This document shows positions 31,145 through 46,100 of a stretch of 64,000 nt of DNA, one piece after another (the first letter of the stretch is position 1; the number at the start of each line of letters is the position of its first letter). The notes beneath the pieces are model-generated. The model searched no databases. It was given only the letters and a program-made list of their open reading frames with translations, and was not told where the DNA came from. This DNA comes from Antennarius striatus (lineage: Eukaryota > Chordata > Actinopteri > Lophiiformes > Antennariidae), in assembly GCF_040054535.1 (NCBI RefSeq), contig NC_090780.1, forward strand, positions 2,748,001 to 2,812,000, read 5' to 3'. A program made the position numbers and the translations under genes.

Positions 31145-34100
31145 CTAGAAGTGATACGGGGTGTGTGTGACCCAATTGGAAGTCTGCTCTTTGGTGCGCT
31201 TGGCAGAGCTGTGGGTGGTGAACAGAGATTTGAAGGCCTCCGACGTCTCCGTTTGCTGGATGGATCTCTTGCTTGTGGACTTGGTTGAAGTTTTGATGGT
31301 TTGAGAGGAGGTGGAGGATCCCGAGGGCCCGGCCGAACCTGGTTAAAATGGTAGTTGACAGAAAAAACAAAACACCAGCATGAACATAAGAACTATAATT
31401 TTTTTTTAAAAATTAAATGAAAGGAAAAAATAAAACAAGATATACTGTGTGATTTTTACTCAAATGTTCATCATTTGGATACAATTTAATAAATCACAAC
31501 TGTGTTCTAAACTAACAATTTCTGCAATAAAAAGAGGCCAAACACCCTTAACTTCAATTTCAGATTGACTGCCATGATTGATTATTTGGATTGTGGTAGA
31601 CTGTAATTTTTAAAAGCTCATCATTTAAATGTATCTTAATAATCTGTTTAGCAGCATTAGGTGTGAGTAGTTACCTGACTGGTTGCTTTCAGCGCCATTT
31701 TGTAATGAACTCTCCTCTGCTGTGCCGGCTTGCTGAGATTGTGTCTCGCCTACAGGAAGAAGAGGCAAGTCCGATTATGACAGAATAACTGATTTCGTTC
31801 AATATCAACTAAACACAAATATCTGAAATAATACATAAATCTACAACAACTCACATATACTGTACTAAATGAAGATGTAAGGTTGTACGATTTGATGTTT
31901 CCTGATGTATTTTCTGACCAATCCAAAATAAACATTCTGCAAGCAGGAAAAACCTGTGTTTCAGCTCTCAGATGTTTCATTGAAACTTGACCAACATAAA
32001 TAATGTTAAAGTTTTCTTAGCCGACAGCCACTTCACTCCTAAGGTGTGTGCCTTGTGTTGTCTTAGTGAACAGGAAGCTCCAACAATGTTCACTAACAGC
32101 ACACACCGCCGGAGGTCTCTGATCCAGAACTGAGAAAGAGTGAAACAGACTAGAAAACCCACACATCCATTGTTGAACGGGTATACTGTTAGCATGCTGT
32201 TGAAACATGTGTAGTATGCTTTTTTGTTGCACATTTTTTTGTTTGTTTGTTTTTTGACACAGTAGTGTGACTTTGAATGCTAAACTCACAGCTAATATAC
32301 CAGATCTAGCTAAAGTGATAGTAGAGAATTAATGCCACTGAGTGTTAACTGTTGTCTAGACTTTAACTGATTGGACAAAATGTAGCTTTAGGATACCAAT
32401 GTTCAGACTTTGTATAGGGAGGACAGATGGTTTGAGTGAGGAGTGAGAGAAGCCATCCATGTCAAAGTGGAGAAACCATCTCTTCAACATCATCTTTCGT
32501 CAATTTTACAATCAGGTGTATACCCCCTAAAAAACTACTAGCAGATTGACTAACCCCCATTAGTATACAAGGGCTCGGTAAAACTCGCATTTCAACGACA
32601 CCCACTGACTCTCAGTGACACTCCCAATGACTATTATTAATGAGCCACACGGGTCTTGTCATTGGAATATAACTGACCAAACCTCACAGGGTTAAGAAGC
32701 TGAGACAAGACAAACCACCACCAGAACTGAAGAAGCCTCTTGGATGAGAGGTGAAAAGTCTACAATGAAGATTCCTAAAGTCCATTGGATTGATTTAAAC
32801 CACTTTGAATAACCATTACTTCTACATTCTTCTTCGTCTTTTGTCAGCTGAACATGATATTGTAGCTTGCAAAAAATCTTCCAGTAGAAAAATGTACCAA
32901 ACCATTGTTTACTATGAATGTGTGCAAAGTATCTGTACGGATATATATTGTCCTATGGGCTAAAAATAATATATTTTATATATTCATTGTATAATACAGT
33001 ATATGCCACTGTTTAGTAAAATCTGCTGAAAAGAAGTCAAATTTTCTTTAAGTCCTTCACCTCCATCCAATTAGACCTGGCCAACATGGACAGAATGTCA
33101 GTCAGGTGAACTCTGAACAGCCTGTTTTTTTACGTGTGAGCCTAGTGCAGATCGCACTCACCTGTGTTATTATCTGATTCTGAACTATGTTTTGTTTTGG
33201 AAAATACTGGATTATTTCAACCATATCTGTCTATGAGTCACTCTTGACGCTTGTCAAAATGCTTGCCTCGGTCACATGACCACGCTCTTAAAGGGGCTGC
33301 TCCAGTCGGTCCGGGACAGTTTCACAAGTTTGTTTTTATTGATTCTGTTGAACCACAATAAAAATGTAACTTTCTTTTTTTTTTTAAGAATTATTTTTTT
33401 TAAGCTTCAAGTTGTTTCTATGACATTCTTATAGCTGCTCTGTCATTGGCTATTAACTAGCATCTTCCTGGCATCCCATTGGCTAAGACCTCTATGAGTA
33501 GCAAGACACTGCAGATGTCTATGCAGCATCCTCATCATTCGGCCCTTGACCCATGAGGTGTTCTGATAGTTTTACGTAAATAATTTGCGAAAAGGCAAAT
33601 GTCGTTTTTTATGAGGATTCAGGTGAGGCAAAGTCGGCGAAAGAACATCCGGAGCTTAAGGCATCACGTGGGTAGTTGGAGAAGTTCAAAGAGGACTGGA
33701 ATTCACTCTTGTACATGGTGAGGCAAGTAGTGCATGAACCAAAGAGGGCAAAAAACAATGAGGGCAGCAGTTAAAAGGTTAATGACCATCATTATTATTC
33801 TTTATTCTTTGTTTTTTACATTATGCACAACTCTCATTTATTGTGTAGTAATCAAATTGTAACATGTATTTGCTACATGTTTTGATGCATTTTTATGCTT
33901 TACAAAATATTTATGTCTGAATTTTTTGGGGCTTGGAACGGATTAGGGCATTTGTATGGAAAACACCGTCTCTATACTTAAAACATTTTCTACTTAAGAA
34001 ATTTCTTCCAGAAAAAATTCATTTTGTGAGTAGAGGTACCACTGTATTTAAATAAAAAGTACGAATTAATTTAAAAAAAATCTTACAATGCCATATACAT

Positions 34101-37100
34101 GCCTCTGAAGTAGTGAGACTCAGAAAAAAAATGCTGTGCTAGATTCCATTTTCCTGTTTTATCTCAGGATGAATAACCTAGCTAACTTAAACACAGCATG
34201 ATCAAAATACTTCATACTTGCCTTTGGGTTCTGATGGTATGGACACAGTTTCCAATGCTTTGCTCTTCTTTGACTTCTAAAACAACAGAGAAAAATGAAT
34301 TGATTAAAAAAGATGTAATCAAACACAAGCATGTGATAGGACACGTTTGTTTAGATTTTCACTTGACAGAACACCAAAAAAAGGATTTCAGCAATATTTC
34401 ACACACATCCTATGTTAGGAAAGCCACTGGACAAGCGTTATGGCTCACTTCCTTGTATAAAAAGATCCATCCCCTTCCCTCCACTTGGGTATGCTGACCA
34501 CTGGTGGCACAACCCACTTACTAGCTGTTAGGAGGTCAGAGAAGGTAGTCAAATCTCCTTCTACACAGACAACTTTGTTCTCACCTAATGATCAAAAAAT
34601 GTATCCTAACTATAAATTGTTTGTTTTCTACTCCAACAAGAGCGCAAATATCTGAACTGACTACTTGTGAGTTAACTGAAGAAGCCTCTTAGATGACAGA
34701 TGAAACGTCTTCAGACTTTATGCAAGTCTAGCTGACTCATTTTTAATGTTTTTTAACCAACTATAAACCATCGATGACCAAAGTACTCAAGGAAATCCTG
34801 ACTAAAAAAGGTTTTCTTCGCTGTCTTTAAAGGAGGACTCCAATGGAGAGACCAAGTAGACCACCAAAACATCCATCCATGTATTCATCCATCCATCCAT
34901 CCACCCATTTTCTCTAGTCAAGACGACCACAATGGTCTTGTCTGTTGCCTCTTCTTCCCCTTTGTGGGTTAAGGAGGTTGCTGGAGTCTATCCCAGCTAA
35001 CTGCTACACACACGCCACCGGTGCATCGCAGAGCCAAATGAAAGACAAACAACCACTCATGCACGCACTCACACCTACAGGCAATTTAGAACTGATCACT
35101 TCACCTAAATTGCACATTTTCAAAGGTGAGAGGAAGCAGGAGAACCACGAGAGAACCCATGCAGACCCGGGGAGAACATTCAAACTCTGCACAGAAGGGA
35201 CTCAAACCTGGGACATTCTTGTCGTGAGGCGACAGTGCTACACTCTGCCGCTTGCCATCCAAACAGTAAAATAGTCTAAATGAAATACAAAAACAAAGCA
35301 AATATTCACACAAGGTAATCTCTGCTCAGTTAGGCAGGGAGTGTTCCAGCTCCTGTTCCAGATCTCTTTGGCTAGCAGCACAGCCCACCAGCAATGGAAA
35401 CAGTCCACAGTCATTCCCATCCAAAGGAAGGGTGGCACCATCACAGACCTGAACTACCTTCACCTCGTGATGGCTTCTCTTTCTAACCAAGAGGGCTGTC
35501 AACAATTATACTAATATAACAATTATATTATACAATAACCAATGAATTATTGTTAATTAAAGTACTTTAAAGATTATTAAAGCACTTAAATTGGTAAAAT
35601 CCACTGACTGACTACATTGACACCAACCGTAAACATCTCGAGCTCCCCTACACCACTAACATTCTCCTGTTTGCTGACGTCCCCTCAGCTTTCAAACCTT
35701 CAGCCACACATGGTTGCTGAAAAGCTCACCAGTGGCTTTCACCCGTATCACCTACTGATCCTGTGGGTAATACTTCCTCTCAAACAGGTCACACAGAGTG
35801 CTGGTGAACAAAATCTTCTCAGGCTTCCTTGTTACCAGTACTTTCCAAGGATAAGTGAGCTGAGAAAAAGAAAGGTGAATGAACTAAAAGGCCAGTTGCA
35901 TAGACACAGCCAACTTTAAAGGCAAAAGCTGCCCCTGAAGCATTGCATTGGGAGAGTCATCGTTAAGATCAAGAAGTCCTTCCATGATGTAGAGATGGTA
36001 AAAGAGGCATTCACTGAAGCACCAGACTCAATCAAATAAATAGTTAATACTTTCAAACAAAAGATGCAACATCTCTCCTCAAAGCTGCAGCGCCATCATT
36101 TGGCAAACTTGCAGAACTGGCATCAGAACTGGAGATGCAAGCAACGCCTGTGTGTAATCTGAGAGCAGTCCACACTACAGAGCAGATTTAAAATTATCTG
36201 TCAGAGTTTGACCGACACTTTCAAGACTTTTCTTTGCTTGAGCCAGTCCCTACATACATGTGCTATCCTTTTCAGGAAGATTCTGAGGTTCATTCATTCA
36301 GTTGCATCAAAGATTGTTGCACGCTCCTCAAGTGGAAGATGAGATGCTGACACTGCTAACTGAAGTCCAGAGCAGTTCTGGAACTTACAGAGAAGTACCC
36401 CAACATGAGGAAATGTGCTACATCTTTGACTGCATTATCAGCCTCACTTATTTATGTACGTCAACTTTTTCCCATATGAAGATCATCAAATCCAAGTACC
36501 GTTCCACCATGATTGATGATAATTTGGAAGTGTGCTCGAGGCTTGGCTGTCAGCGAACTGTCCGGACTATGCAACCCTGGCTGTTTTCATTAAAGTTAAC
36601 TTGGGAAATGACAAAAAAGATGCACAAAATAATTGTGTTGTGTTGCGCAATGAGAGTTTATACAATTACGCAAGATACATCAACCTGCATTGTACATATA
36701 AAGAATTCTCAATATACTAAAAATTAATATATGTTTTGAATTGATGTAGTAGGTAGATCATTTTGTAAGTACTTAGAATGTGTGAACAACCCTGGTTTAA
36801 TCCATGCATAGAAGACAGGTAAAATGCTTCCTAGATATTCCAGTTAATCCAGTCATATCAATCAGAACGGCACACGTGTCCTCAGAAGGAATGAAGGAGA
36901 GGCTGTGAGGCTTTGCGTTCCCAGAAAGTGAGCTACACTTGCCGGTGGTGTGAGCCGTTGAACTAATGGGGATCCTAAATCAGTAAGTGCATCAACTATT
37001 GTATTGTGTTAAAATATTTCACATTGTGAAACAAATGTAGATTTTAGAATTCTAGAGTCCTGTTATTGTTGTAATTGTGAAGACTTATAAGGAAACAAGG

Positions 37101-40100
37101 GCATGAGGTTGGCATGCCTATTAATCACAGAGCAGTTGTCAGTGACATTTTCAAGTTAAGACACCATTCATATGATCGCTTGTTACTACAGAAGGACGTA
37201 TGACACTTATTTTCAATGTTTAGTGTTTTTTAATCCACAAATGCACTAAGATGGTTTTACTATTTATCATTTCTGGTCATGTAATGTACAGTTTACATTA
37301 TTTCTGCAAGTGTTATTTATTTTCAAATACATTACTCTGCATGCCCAATGAATTACCGCCAGGGAATAGGGTTTTGAATTGAACTAAATTTAGTTGTGGA
37401 AGCAAATATTGTTCAAAAGCCAGCGGCTGATAATCCACTCTTCCTGAGACAATTTTAAAAAATAAGACCCTCAACATCCAGCAGAAACTCTATTAGTTGA
37501 GACAACGTCAAAATGAAACCCACCTTAGTTTTAGCTCTGGCTCGCCTCTCTTCCATCTTCTCCTTCAGTTTCTCAACTTCCTCCTTAGAGCCGTTGAGAA
37601 CAACGATATCCTCATCTTTGAAGGGGTCCCCACACTAAAGCAAAAACAAGGCAGCCATGGTAAGACATACTGCCTGACTTAGCAGAAAAACCTTTTTATC
37701 AGGGCGGCATGGTGGCACGCTGCTGCCTCACAACACAGCGGACCCGGGTTCGGGTCCCGCTCTGTGCGGAGTTCGCATGCTCTCTTCGTGTCTGTGTGGG
37801 TTCTCTGGCTTCCTCTAGGAATGAGTGTGTGTGCGCATGGTTGTATATCTTTGTGTCGTACCCGGAGTGTCCCCCGCCTCATGCCCTATGCCGCCGAGAT
37901 AGGCTCTAGCTCCCCGTGACCCGCTGCGGTGGATATAGCGGTGGTAATCTGAAGATGACTGACTGACTGACCTTTCTATCAAATATTTAAGTTCATTACA
38001 CATCATGTGGTTAGAAAAAATAGTAAAGACCTGAAACATGTCTTTCAGCAGTGCAAAGTAATAAACATCACAATCCATCATGTCCCCAAAACCATCTTTA
38101 CATCACAGGTCTCCATGTGCCCAGTTCCAATTTGTTGCCTCTATCAGTTTAAAACTTTGTAAAAGCAGCACATTTGTGCGTCGTTGAAAATGATTATTAA
38201 AGCTTTTTCTTTCTGACACATTTTTAAGGGGTTCCAAACGTTAGTCTAATTTTAAAACTGAGAAGAATCAGGAGAGCAATGATGTATGACTGACATTGAC
38301 AAGGAATAGATGATACAAATGCACATATCAAAATCATATCCAATTTATGTACACATATGGATGAGACCGAATTCCAATCTGAAAATGTTCAATTTCATGT
38401 GCTTGTTTCCAGCTTAAATGTTCAGGATTTGTACCCTATCTGTGACACAGGGGAGGAGAAAAACTGAACTGGAAAATTTAGCCATGTAAACCCAGCCTAA
38501 TTCTTTAGTTTTGTCATGATTATGATCATATGATACTGTTTTTTTATTGTCATGCAAATTCATAAATGTAAGACAATCAAATGAATATGACAGTTCGTGA
38601 TGTACAGGTGTCCTTTATGGACTGAACATCACTGCAGCTATGGTAGTTGTAATGAAGATTATTGGGAGGAAAAAAAAAGGATTTTATTCTGTAATTCTCA
38701 CAAGATTCCCATTACTGTATTCATTGACAAAACCTTCAGATACGCAAACTTCTTCAAAACACATGTGCATAGAAAATACATTATGTATGGTAAGAATGGA
38801 AAGACTATTTAATCAGGATTTCATGTGCTTCACAGAAACAGAGATCTGCGCTTATTTGACTTGCAAAGCAATTATTTGCACAGCTTTTGTCAGGCTTGAT
38901 GACAGTATTTCTATGAGACTGAGTTATCTATGGCAGGGACCAGATGTCTCGAATGGCAAAAACCAACTTATTTCCATAAGCAAATGCAACGCATATGACT
39001 TGTTGCGATGGAAATCTTTTAAAGGATGTGAGCACTTAAGAATGCAAAACAAAAGGAGGAAGGTGAAAGTATTACATAATTAGTTTTTCCAGACAATACA
39101 AATCACTAAATAATACTTTAATGCATGTTAAAAAAAAACAAAAACAGACATAAGCACAAACATTAGAAATGCGAGAAGAGTCAATTATTGAGAAAAGAGT
39201 TCGGGAAATTGTGTCATTTTCATCTCAAAATCGTAATTATCAATTCATTACTTATTGTTGAATTTATTGTCTTTTTTTTGACATCCTGGGCATCATTCAA
39301 CACCACCTTTACCCATCTGAACACTGTAATAGTATTGAAGAAGAACTTCCTAGAATGTCAAAACAAACACATATAAGAATACAAATATAAAACCCTGTGA
39401 GTAACCAGCAGAAGTCTATTGTGTTGCCATAATGCAGGCTTAATGGGTGTGAACTCCAACCATGTGCTCTGTTCAACACAAGAGGGCTAATCTCAGGAGC
39501 TGACCAAGCAGCAACAAACTGTGGATGCCGCTCCGAAGTCAGTCACTTTGGAGCTGCTGTTACCACACATGAACAGGCTGCTGGTGAGCTGGAGCCACAT
39601 AAGCAAACCAGTGAACTCATCTGTGAGAAGCTAGGAAGCAAGGAAGTGAATATTACAGAGAGACAACACTCAAGGGAGATGGACTGTGCAAAGGAACTAG
39701 AATAAAACTCGAGAAGAAGAGGAAAAACAAAGAAGAGGAAAGAACCTGCTGTCAAAGGTGCTTCATGGAAAAATAATGGAAAGCAAGAGAACAAAAAATG
39801 AGTAAGAAACTAAGGGTGGAGAATGGGGTGAGAAGGTGTGTAAGATGGGAGCTCTGTGTTAGAGGTGTGTGTGTTGCTGCTGGTAACCAGGCAGGATTTG
39901 CACCGTGTCTCGTGGGGATGAGGGGGTTGCGTCTTCATCAGCAATGAACACAACTAGAGGGAAAAAGCGCACAAAAATACTCCTGACTCTAACAACGTCC
40001 CCAGCTCTGAAAGCACCACCTCCCAGGTCACCGGCTGCTGGAAAGAACAAAACCAATCCTGACAACCAAATTTCGCTCAAACCTCACTACCTGCTCCTGC

Positions 40101-43100
40101 TCTTGGCGTGCTGTTGTTTGTGGTGCTGATGGAAATTACTTGTTCTCCCCACTGGTCTGTGTATGGATTGTACTGACAAGCTCACAGCAGCCGTAAAAAA
40201 TGACAAGAAGAGCTGCCGGTGATCAACGGTTTACTTCTTCGCCTTAAGGATAAGGACTAGACTGCCTAAAAGGTAGCGTTCTCACATTAAACTCTCCTAT
40301 TCTGTATTATCATATTGCATCATTTGTTTATATGATGCAATAATTTAGGATTTAAATAGTTGATCTGTACCGAAATTTATTTTTAAATGTGGATTATTAC
40401 CTAAAGCCATATTTTAAGCTGTTGATGAAAAAAATATGCCTCAATTAATTACGCAGTATAAAGGTAGCATAGGATAGATAGTATTTAGTTATTCTTTCTA
40501 TTCAGTATGTTATTTAAATTAAATAAATCAAAGTAGAATATAAATATAAATAAAACATCCAGGGATATCTGTTTGTAAATTTACTTTGTGATTTTGTTCT
40601 AAAGGCACAGAATTAAGAACAGTCCTGAGAGATGTTGTTCTCTACTCCAATGAGAGGAACAGAGTGTAAGATGTTCTTTTCAGTCTGTTCATGGTGAATA
40701 TTCTGCAGGGACAACACCGCTGATTAAAAGAAAGGCAATACTATTACTTTGATTCATCAAAAACATAAAACATAATGTACCTTTCATTTTAGAGCCGGTT
40801 TGTTGTGGTATAATGGGCAGATATTATAATATATTATCAATTTATGATACTCAAAGTAAAATCTATTATAATTTGTGGGTGTACAGAAGAAACAAATGTC
40901 TTTCTATTCGACGAACAAGATGTTCAGTCTTCAAATAGATTTACTGAAATCTGTTTAAAAGATAAATAAAATGTTATAAATGTATATGATACAACAACTC
41001 TAACGGTATTACGCCTATTATCCTGTCAGAACTATTCCCCAGTCAATCTGAAAAACGTTTTCGCTAACAAAACTCATAGTTTTTATGTGAAAACTGAATT
41101 GAACTTGAAATCCTACTTTTATAAAGCTACCTTCAGTTAAACATCTATTACACCTGTCATTTTTCATGTTTATGAAATCTAGAGAAACTTTTTAATCTGG
41201 GGAAACATAAAAACCAGAGATAGCCTATCAAATTATGAGTAGAAAATTTCCACTGATCAATTAATTAATCAACTGGCTAAGAAAAAAACATTGTCTGGGC
41301 TATCTTTTGCAAACCTTAAAGAAACAAACTCTGAAGTGGATCAAATGTCTTGCTAACAATTCTCTTTCTGTTTCTGGATTTAGGATGGGCAAAAAAAAAA
41401 AATCAGACTAAATGAAGATGTGATAAATTCTTGCCTAATTCTAGAAAATTGCATGACTACTTCATTGCCCAAGGTCTTTCTTTTGTTATGTTGCACATTT
41501 GGGTGTTGAACTCCAGACCATCCCCTCTGAACACTTTTCCACAAACTCATTGAACCCCCCACACTAAAGAAGTCTTAGAATCATTTAACAGATAGTAGGA
41601 TAGCTCTAACGTGATACAAGGACATCTATCGTCACAGAACCTTATGTCACTCTACCCGTGTGCTTTATCACTGACGACTGGGGGCAGTATCAGAACAACA
41701 TGAGACAGTGACAGACATACTTTGTTCCTTCATTTTCTCTGGATGGCCACTTTGAGTCAGCAGTGACAAAGTCAGCAGTCACAAAGTCATAAAAAAAGTT
41801 ATAAATTTTATAAAAGGTAAAGCATCAACAACTGGTTCCTCATTTAAGGGCTGCCCTCTGGATTTAACTGTGAGCCTCCTTGTGATTCCACTCCCCAGGG
41901 CCCAAGGTAAGGGCCTGGGGGCGGCAGTGGCTCAGTGATAGAGCGGCAGGTAGAGCGGGTCGTCCAATGTTCTAAGATCGGCAGTTCAATTCCCACTGTC
42001 ACCTAAAAACACCCGGAATGTGAGCTGGAGTCACCAAGGTGCCCTTGAGCAAGGCACACAAAGCAGGAGATGTCCACCAGTCTACCCCCACCTGCATGCA
42101 TACAGGCCCATTGTGTGTGTTTGTGTGTTCAGGACCTGTACACACCAATATATGCATGTGACTAACTAGAGTGTGCCACTAATTACCCTTCAGGGATTAA
42201 TCCAGTATATAAAATAAAAAAAATAATAAAATAAATAACCAATGGATGCCTTTTTTTCAGGGGTTTATCCGTGGAGTAGCTGGCTGGATACGGTGAAGTA
42301 GGGGTACTATGTGCCTGTTTGAAGGAAGAAAGCTGAGCTTCTTGTTTTGCCTGGCTGCAAGTGTTACTGTGTATTCGGTCATTTACTTGTGGACCAAGAC
42401 ACAAATAGAGCCAAAACTGATAAATTCACCAAGCTGCAGACCCTTCGCCACTGAATGTAAAGCTTTTCTGCCAGGAACAGAAGAGGGAGTAGAATGGCAT
42501 CGTCAGGACTGTCAGGTATGTTTATGTACAGGCAATTCATCATTGCATTTCTTACATCTGCATTGAATTGTGGAAAACTATGCATAATTTTTTTTGGTCA
42601 AAATGATACTCATATAAACAAGATCTTGTGTTAAAGCTATGCTACATATACCTTTGCAAAATAAGACTTCTCTATCTACAGGTGGAAAGATTTATTGTTA
42701 ATAATCAACTGCAGTGTTCCAATTTGACAAAAGATCTACACTTCATCACAAGACCACTGAGCCGTGAGGAGGAGGACTACCCTTTAGCATTCATTATGAC
42801 CATTCACAAAGAGTTTGAGCTTTTCGTGCGTGTCTTGCGGGCCATTTACATGCCACAGAACGTTTACTGTATTCACGTGGACGCTAAGGCTCCGCCGGAG
42901 TACCAGGACGCTGTACGGAAGATAGTCGGCTGTTTTAAAAATGCCTTTCTCTCCACCCAAAGTGAGTCGGTGACTTACGGTGGATTTTCACGCCTGCAAG
43001 CAGACGTGAACTGCATGAAGGATCTAGTGGGATCCAGCATAGGCTGGCGGAAAGTTGTGAATCTTTGTGGACAGGATTTCCCCATCAGCAGCAACCTAGA

Positions 43101-46100
43101 ACTGGTGCAGTACATGAAGAGCAAAAACTGGAGAGACAGAAACATGACACCTGGAGTAAAGCAGCCGGGGTATATGAGGTACAGGACGGAATTCCAGCAC
43201 AGGGAGATCACAGGGTCACGTGTGGCTCTCAAAGGATGGGGAATGAAGAAAAGTCTTCCACCACACAATTTACAAATTTATTTTGGAACAGCTTACTATG
43301 CTCTCACTAGGGCATTTGTGGACTTTGTTCTGAAGAGCAACATATCCCACGACCTCTTGGAATGGTCCAAAGACACATACAGTCCAGACGAGCACTACTG
43401 GGTGACGCTCAACCACATTAAAGGTAAAACATCTGATTTAATCAACTGTAACAGACATGCAGCGACATCTACCACTACAGATGTTAGAGCTGCAGCCATA
43501 AATCAACTAGTTCATGAATTAAAACTACTTATGAGGATGGTTTGATGAGAAATAACATATGTAAACTGTGGACATTTCCCACCTTCTTTGTTCCTGTTTT
43601 TATTTTTATTGTGGATAAAACAAGACATGAAGGTGTCAAAATGAACTTTGGGGAAAAGAATTCCAATTTCTTCACCTTCTGATATAGTATGAATTAACAA
43701 ACAGTTGATCAGTGGGACACCATGACAACGACAGCAATGGTCAGAGACAGCCTAAGATGATATATGACAGACTTACCATGGTTTGTAAAATAAAGGAAAT
43801 GTGACACAGAAACATCCCCAATGCAACAAGATCACACAGGATGTTTGAATGTGAACTTTTAAATAAGTCACAGTCAGATGCAGTGACAAAGATGAAAAAA
43901 AACTGCAGTATATCTCTGCAAAAGTTAATGTTAGTAAAACCTGAACAATCAGAGATGTGAACACGCAGAATGAGATCATGTCATCTTGCATCACTGTAAG
44001 ATCATCAATTGTTGCATAACTGCTGATTAGGCATATCAAACACTGTCTTCTAGGAAGAATGATGATGTCACTTAACTTGGATTTGCTTCATGACCAATTT
44101 GTAAATGCAAGCTAAATCCTTGACTAAGGTGATTTACAACTAATATTGGAAATCATCAGTATTTGACGGAATATCAACACAATTATGATTTCATGCACTG
44201 GCTGATCCTGATTGGATGTATATTTTGATGGGATGTAGCTCCTTTCTATTTGAAGTGATGCACAGATCTGGATTATAATCCAGACCTAATTGTGTGTTAT
44301 TATAGAGTACTGCATACAATTACTGTAATTTCTCTTGTTACTCCATACGTATAATTTGAAGGAAGACAACACTCTACCAACTTATTGATAACATATATAT
44401 TTTTGCAACACTATGTTAGCCGATGACAGAGAAAGAGCGATATTGATCATAACCCATATCTTTATGAAATATTGCCATCTGTACTGATCAAAGATCTGAC
44501 CAGAGTGAAATTAGACAAGACAACGGGGCGGCAGTAGCTCAGGCCACCAAGTCTTGGCTGGGGACCGGGGGGTGTACTGGTTCAAGACTCTGTCGGGCAA
44601 AAGATTTCCCTACTTAAAAGTTCTTTTCATCAGTTTAAATGCAGAGGACGTTGATTCTAGTTGGATGGTCAATAAGGGGGAACTAAATTATTTTCTTTTT
44701 TTGAGCAAAATTCTATTCTGAGATGGCAAGAAGAAATATTCTTAATGTCCATTTATTGCTTTCATGCTGAATTCTATTGGACTTTAACAAATGTCAGTAT
44801 TAAGAATGATCATTTCACATATTAATTTTTAAAAAAATCCTTGCATCTCTTCGAATTAGAAGGATGACAATGACTCAACATTAGATTTTAGGGAAATGTG
44901 TTGCTATTATGTCTTCTTCCAATGAAAAATAGGACACAGTCACTTCTATAGTCTTACTAATGAAAACATTTGAGACAGTTTCTTATGTCCCAAACATGCT
45001 TCAGCAGGTACTCAAGATCTAGTTCAGTTACATAATTATGATTCGTTTTCTGTATTTCCATGTTTAAAGAAGCTCCAGGCAGCTACATAGATGGAGAATG
45101 GGAGGGAAATGTGAGAGCAATCAAGTGGAGCGATCAAGTAGGAACGGTACACGATGGCTGCAAAGGTACGGCAGAGATGAAGGTGTAGCATAACAATGCT
45201 TTAATACATGATTACACACTGGGGTTTATCTGTGGTCTAAACTTAGTATCCTTGTCAAACCTGTTCACACTTGATCTATGAACACTGCAGCATTCTGACG
45301 CAGAGACGTGTCGTGAAATTAAAAATAAATGGTAGCTTACATACTTGAGTACTGTACTTATTTTTTCTATTGTCTTAGCATGAGGCTACTTAATAATCTG
45401 TGTGTCTTGCGAAGTGAACATTGCCAGGTTCTCCTTCTTTGTCTCATGTTTGGCTTTTTGGGCTAAGACAAGTCAAGCTTTAATTAATAAAACTTGGCAG
45501 TTAGGATTTATCTCCTGAGCTTCTCTGCATTAGATTTTGTCTGTGTACTATTTTTCAATATGACAGTGGCATCTAACATACAAGTTTTTTGTGATTTTTC
45601 AGGACATTATGTACGAGATATATGTATCTTTGGAGTTGGGGACCTGCCATGGATAATAAACCAGAATCAAATGTTTGCTAATAAGTTTGATAAGACCTAT
45701 CCAGAGGCATTGGACTGTCTGGAACAGTGGCACAGGAACAAGGTGTTGAACCAAGCAACTGTTCCCATTGAACCATCATGGCTCTTGGCCACACAGAAGA
45801 ACTCAAGTAGCAGGTCCTTCAACAGCAGCGCCGGAGCATGAAGTAGCTGGTGGCCCTTTCAATGAAAAGTCTATCTACATGCACTCAAACCATTTGCACT
45901 TGTGTTGTGTCCAGCTATATCACAAATGTGACATGGAAGAAGCAAGATGATGTATTGTGCAACTTAGATGTGCATCATTTTTTGACATACATGTGTTTAA
46001 TTTTTCTGTTTATGAAATAATAAGATGGCCTTTTGATACTCAGAAGACAATCTGCATGTCAGATGACTAAAACATCTTTAAAGCAAACAACTGTGTGAAA

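Noticed and set aside
39905..40129. Small plus-strand frame ending in a hydrophobic HYLLLLLACCCLWC tail, suggesting a tail-anchored peptide
   Set aside because: Its first ATG is 14 codons into the frame, there is no family resemblance or splice context, and it lies in an rtf2 intron. Chance remains the best explanation.
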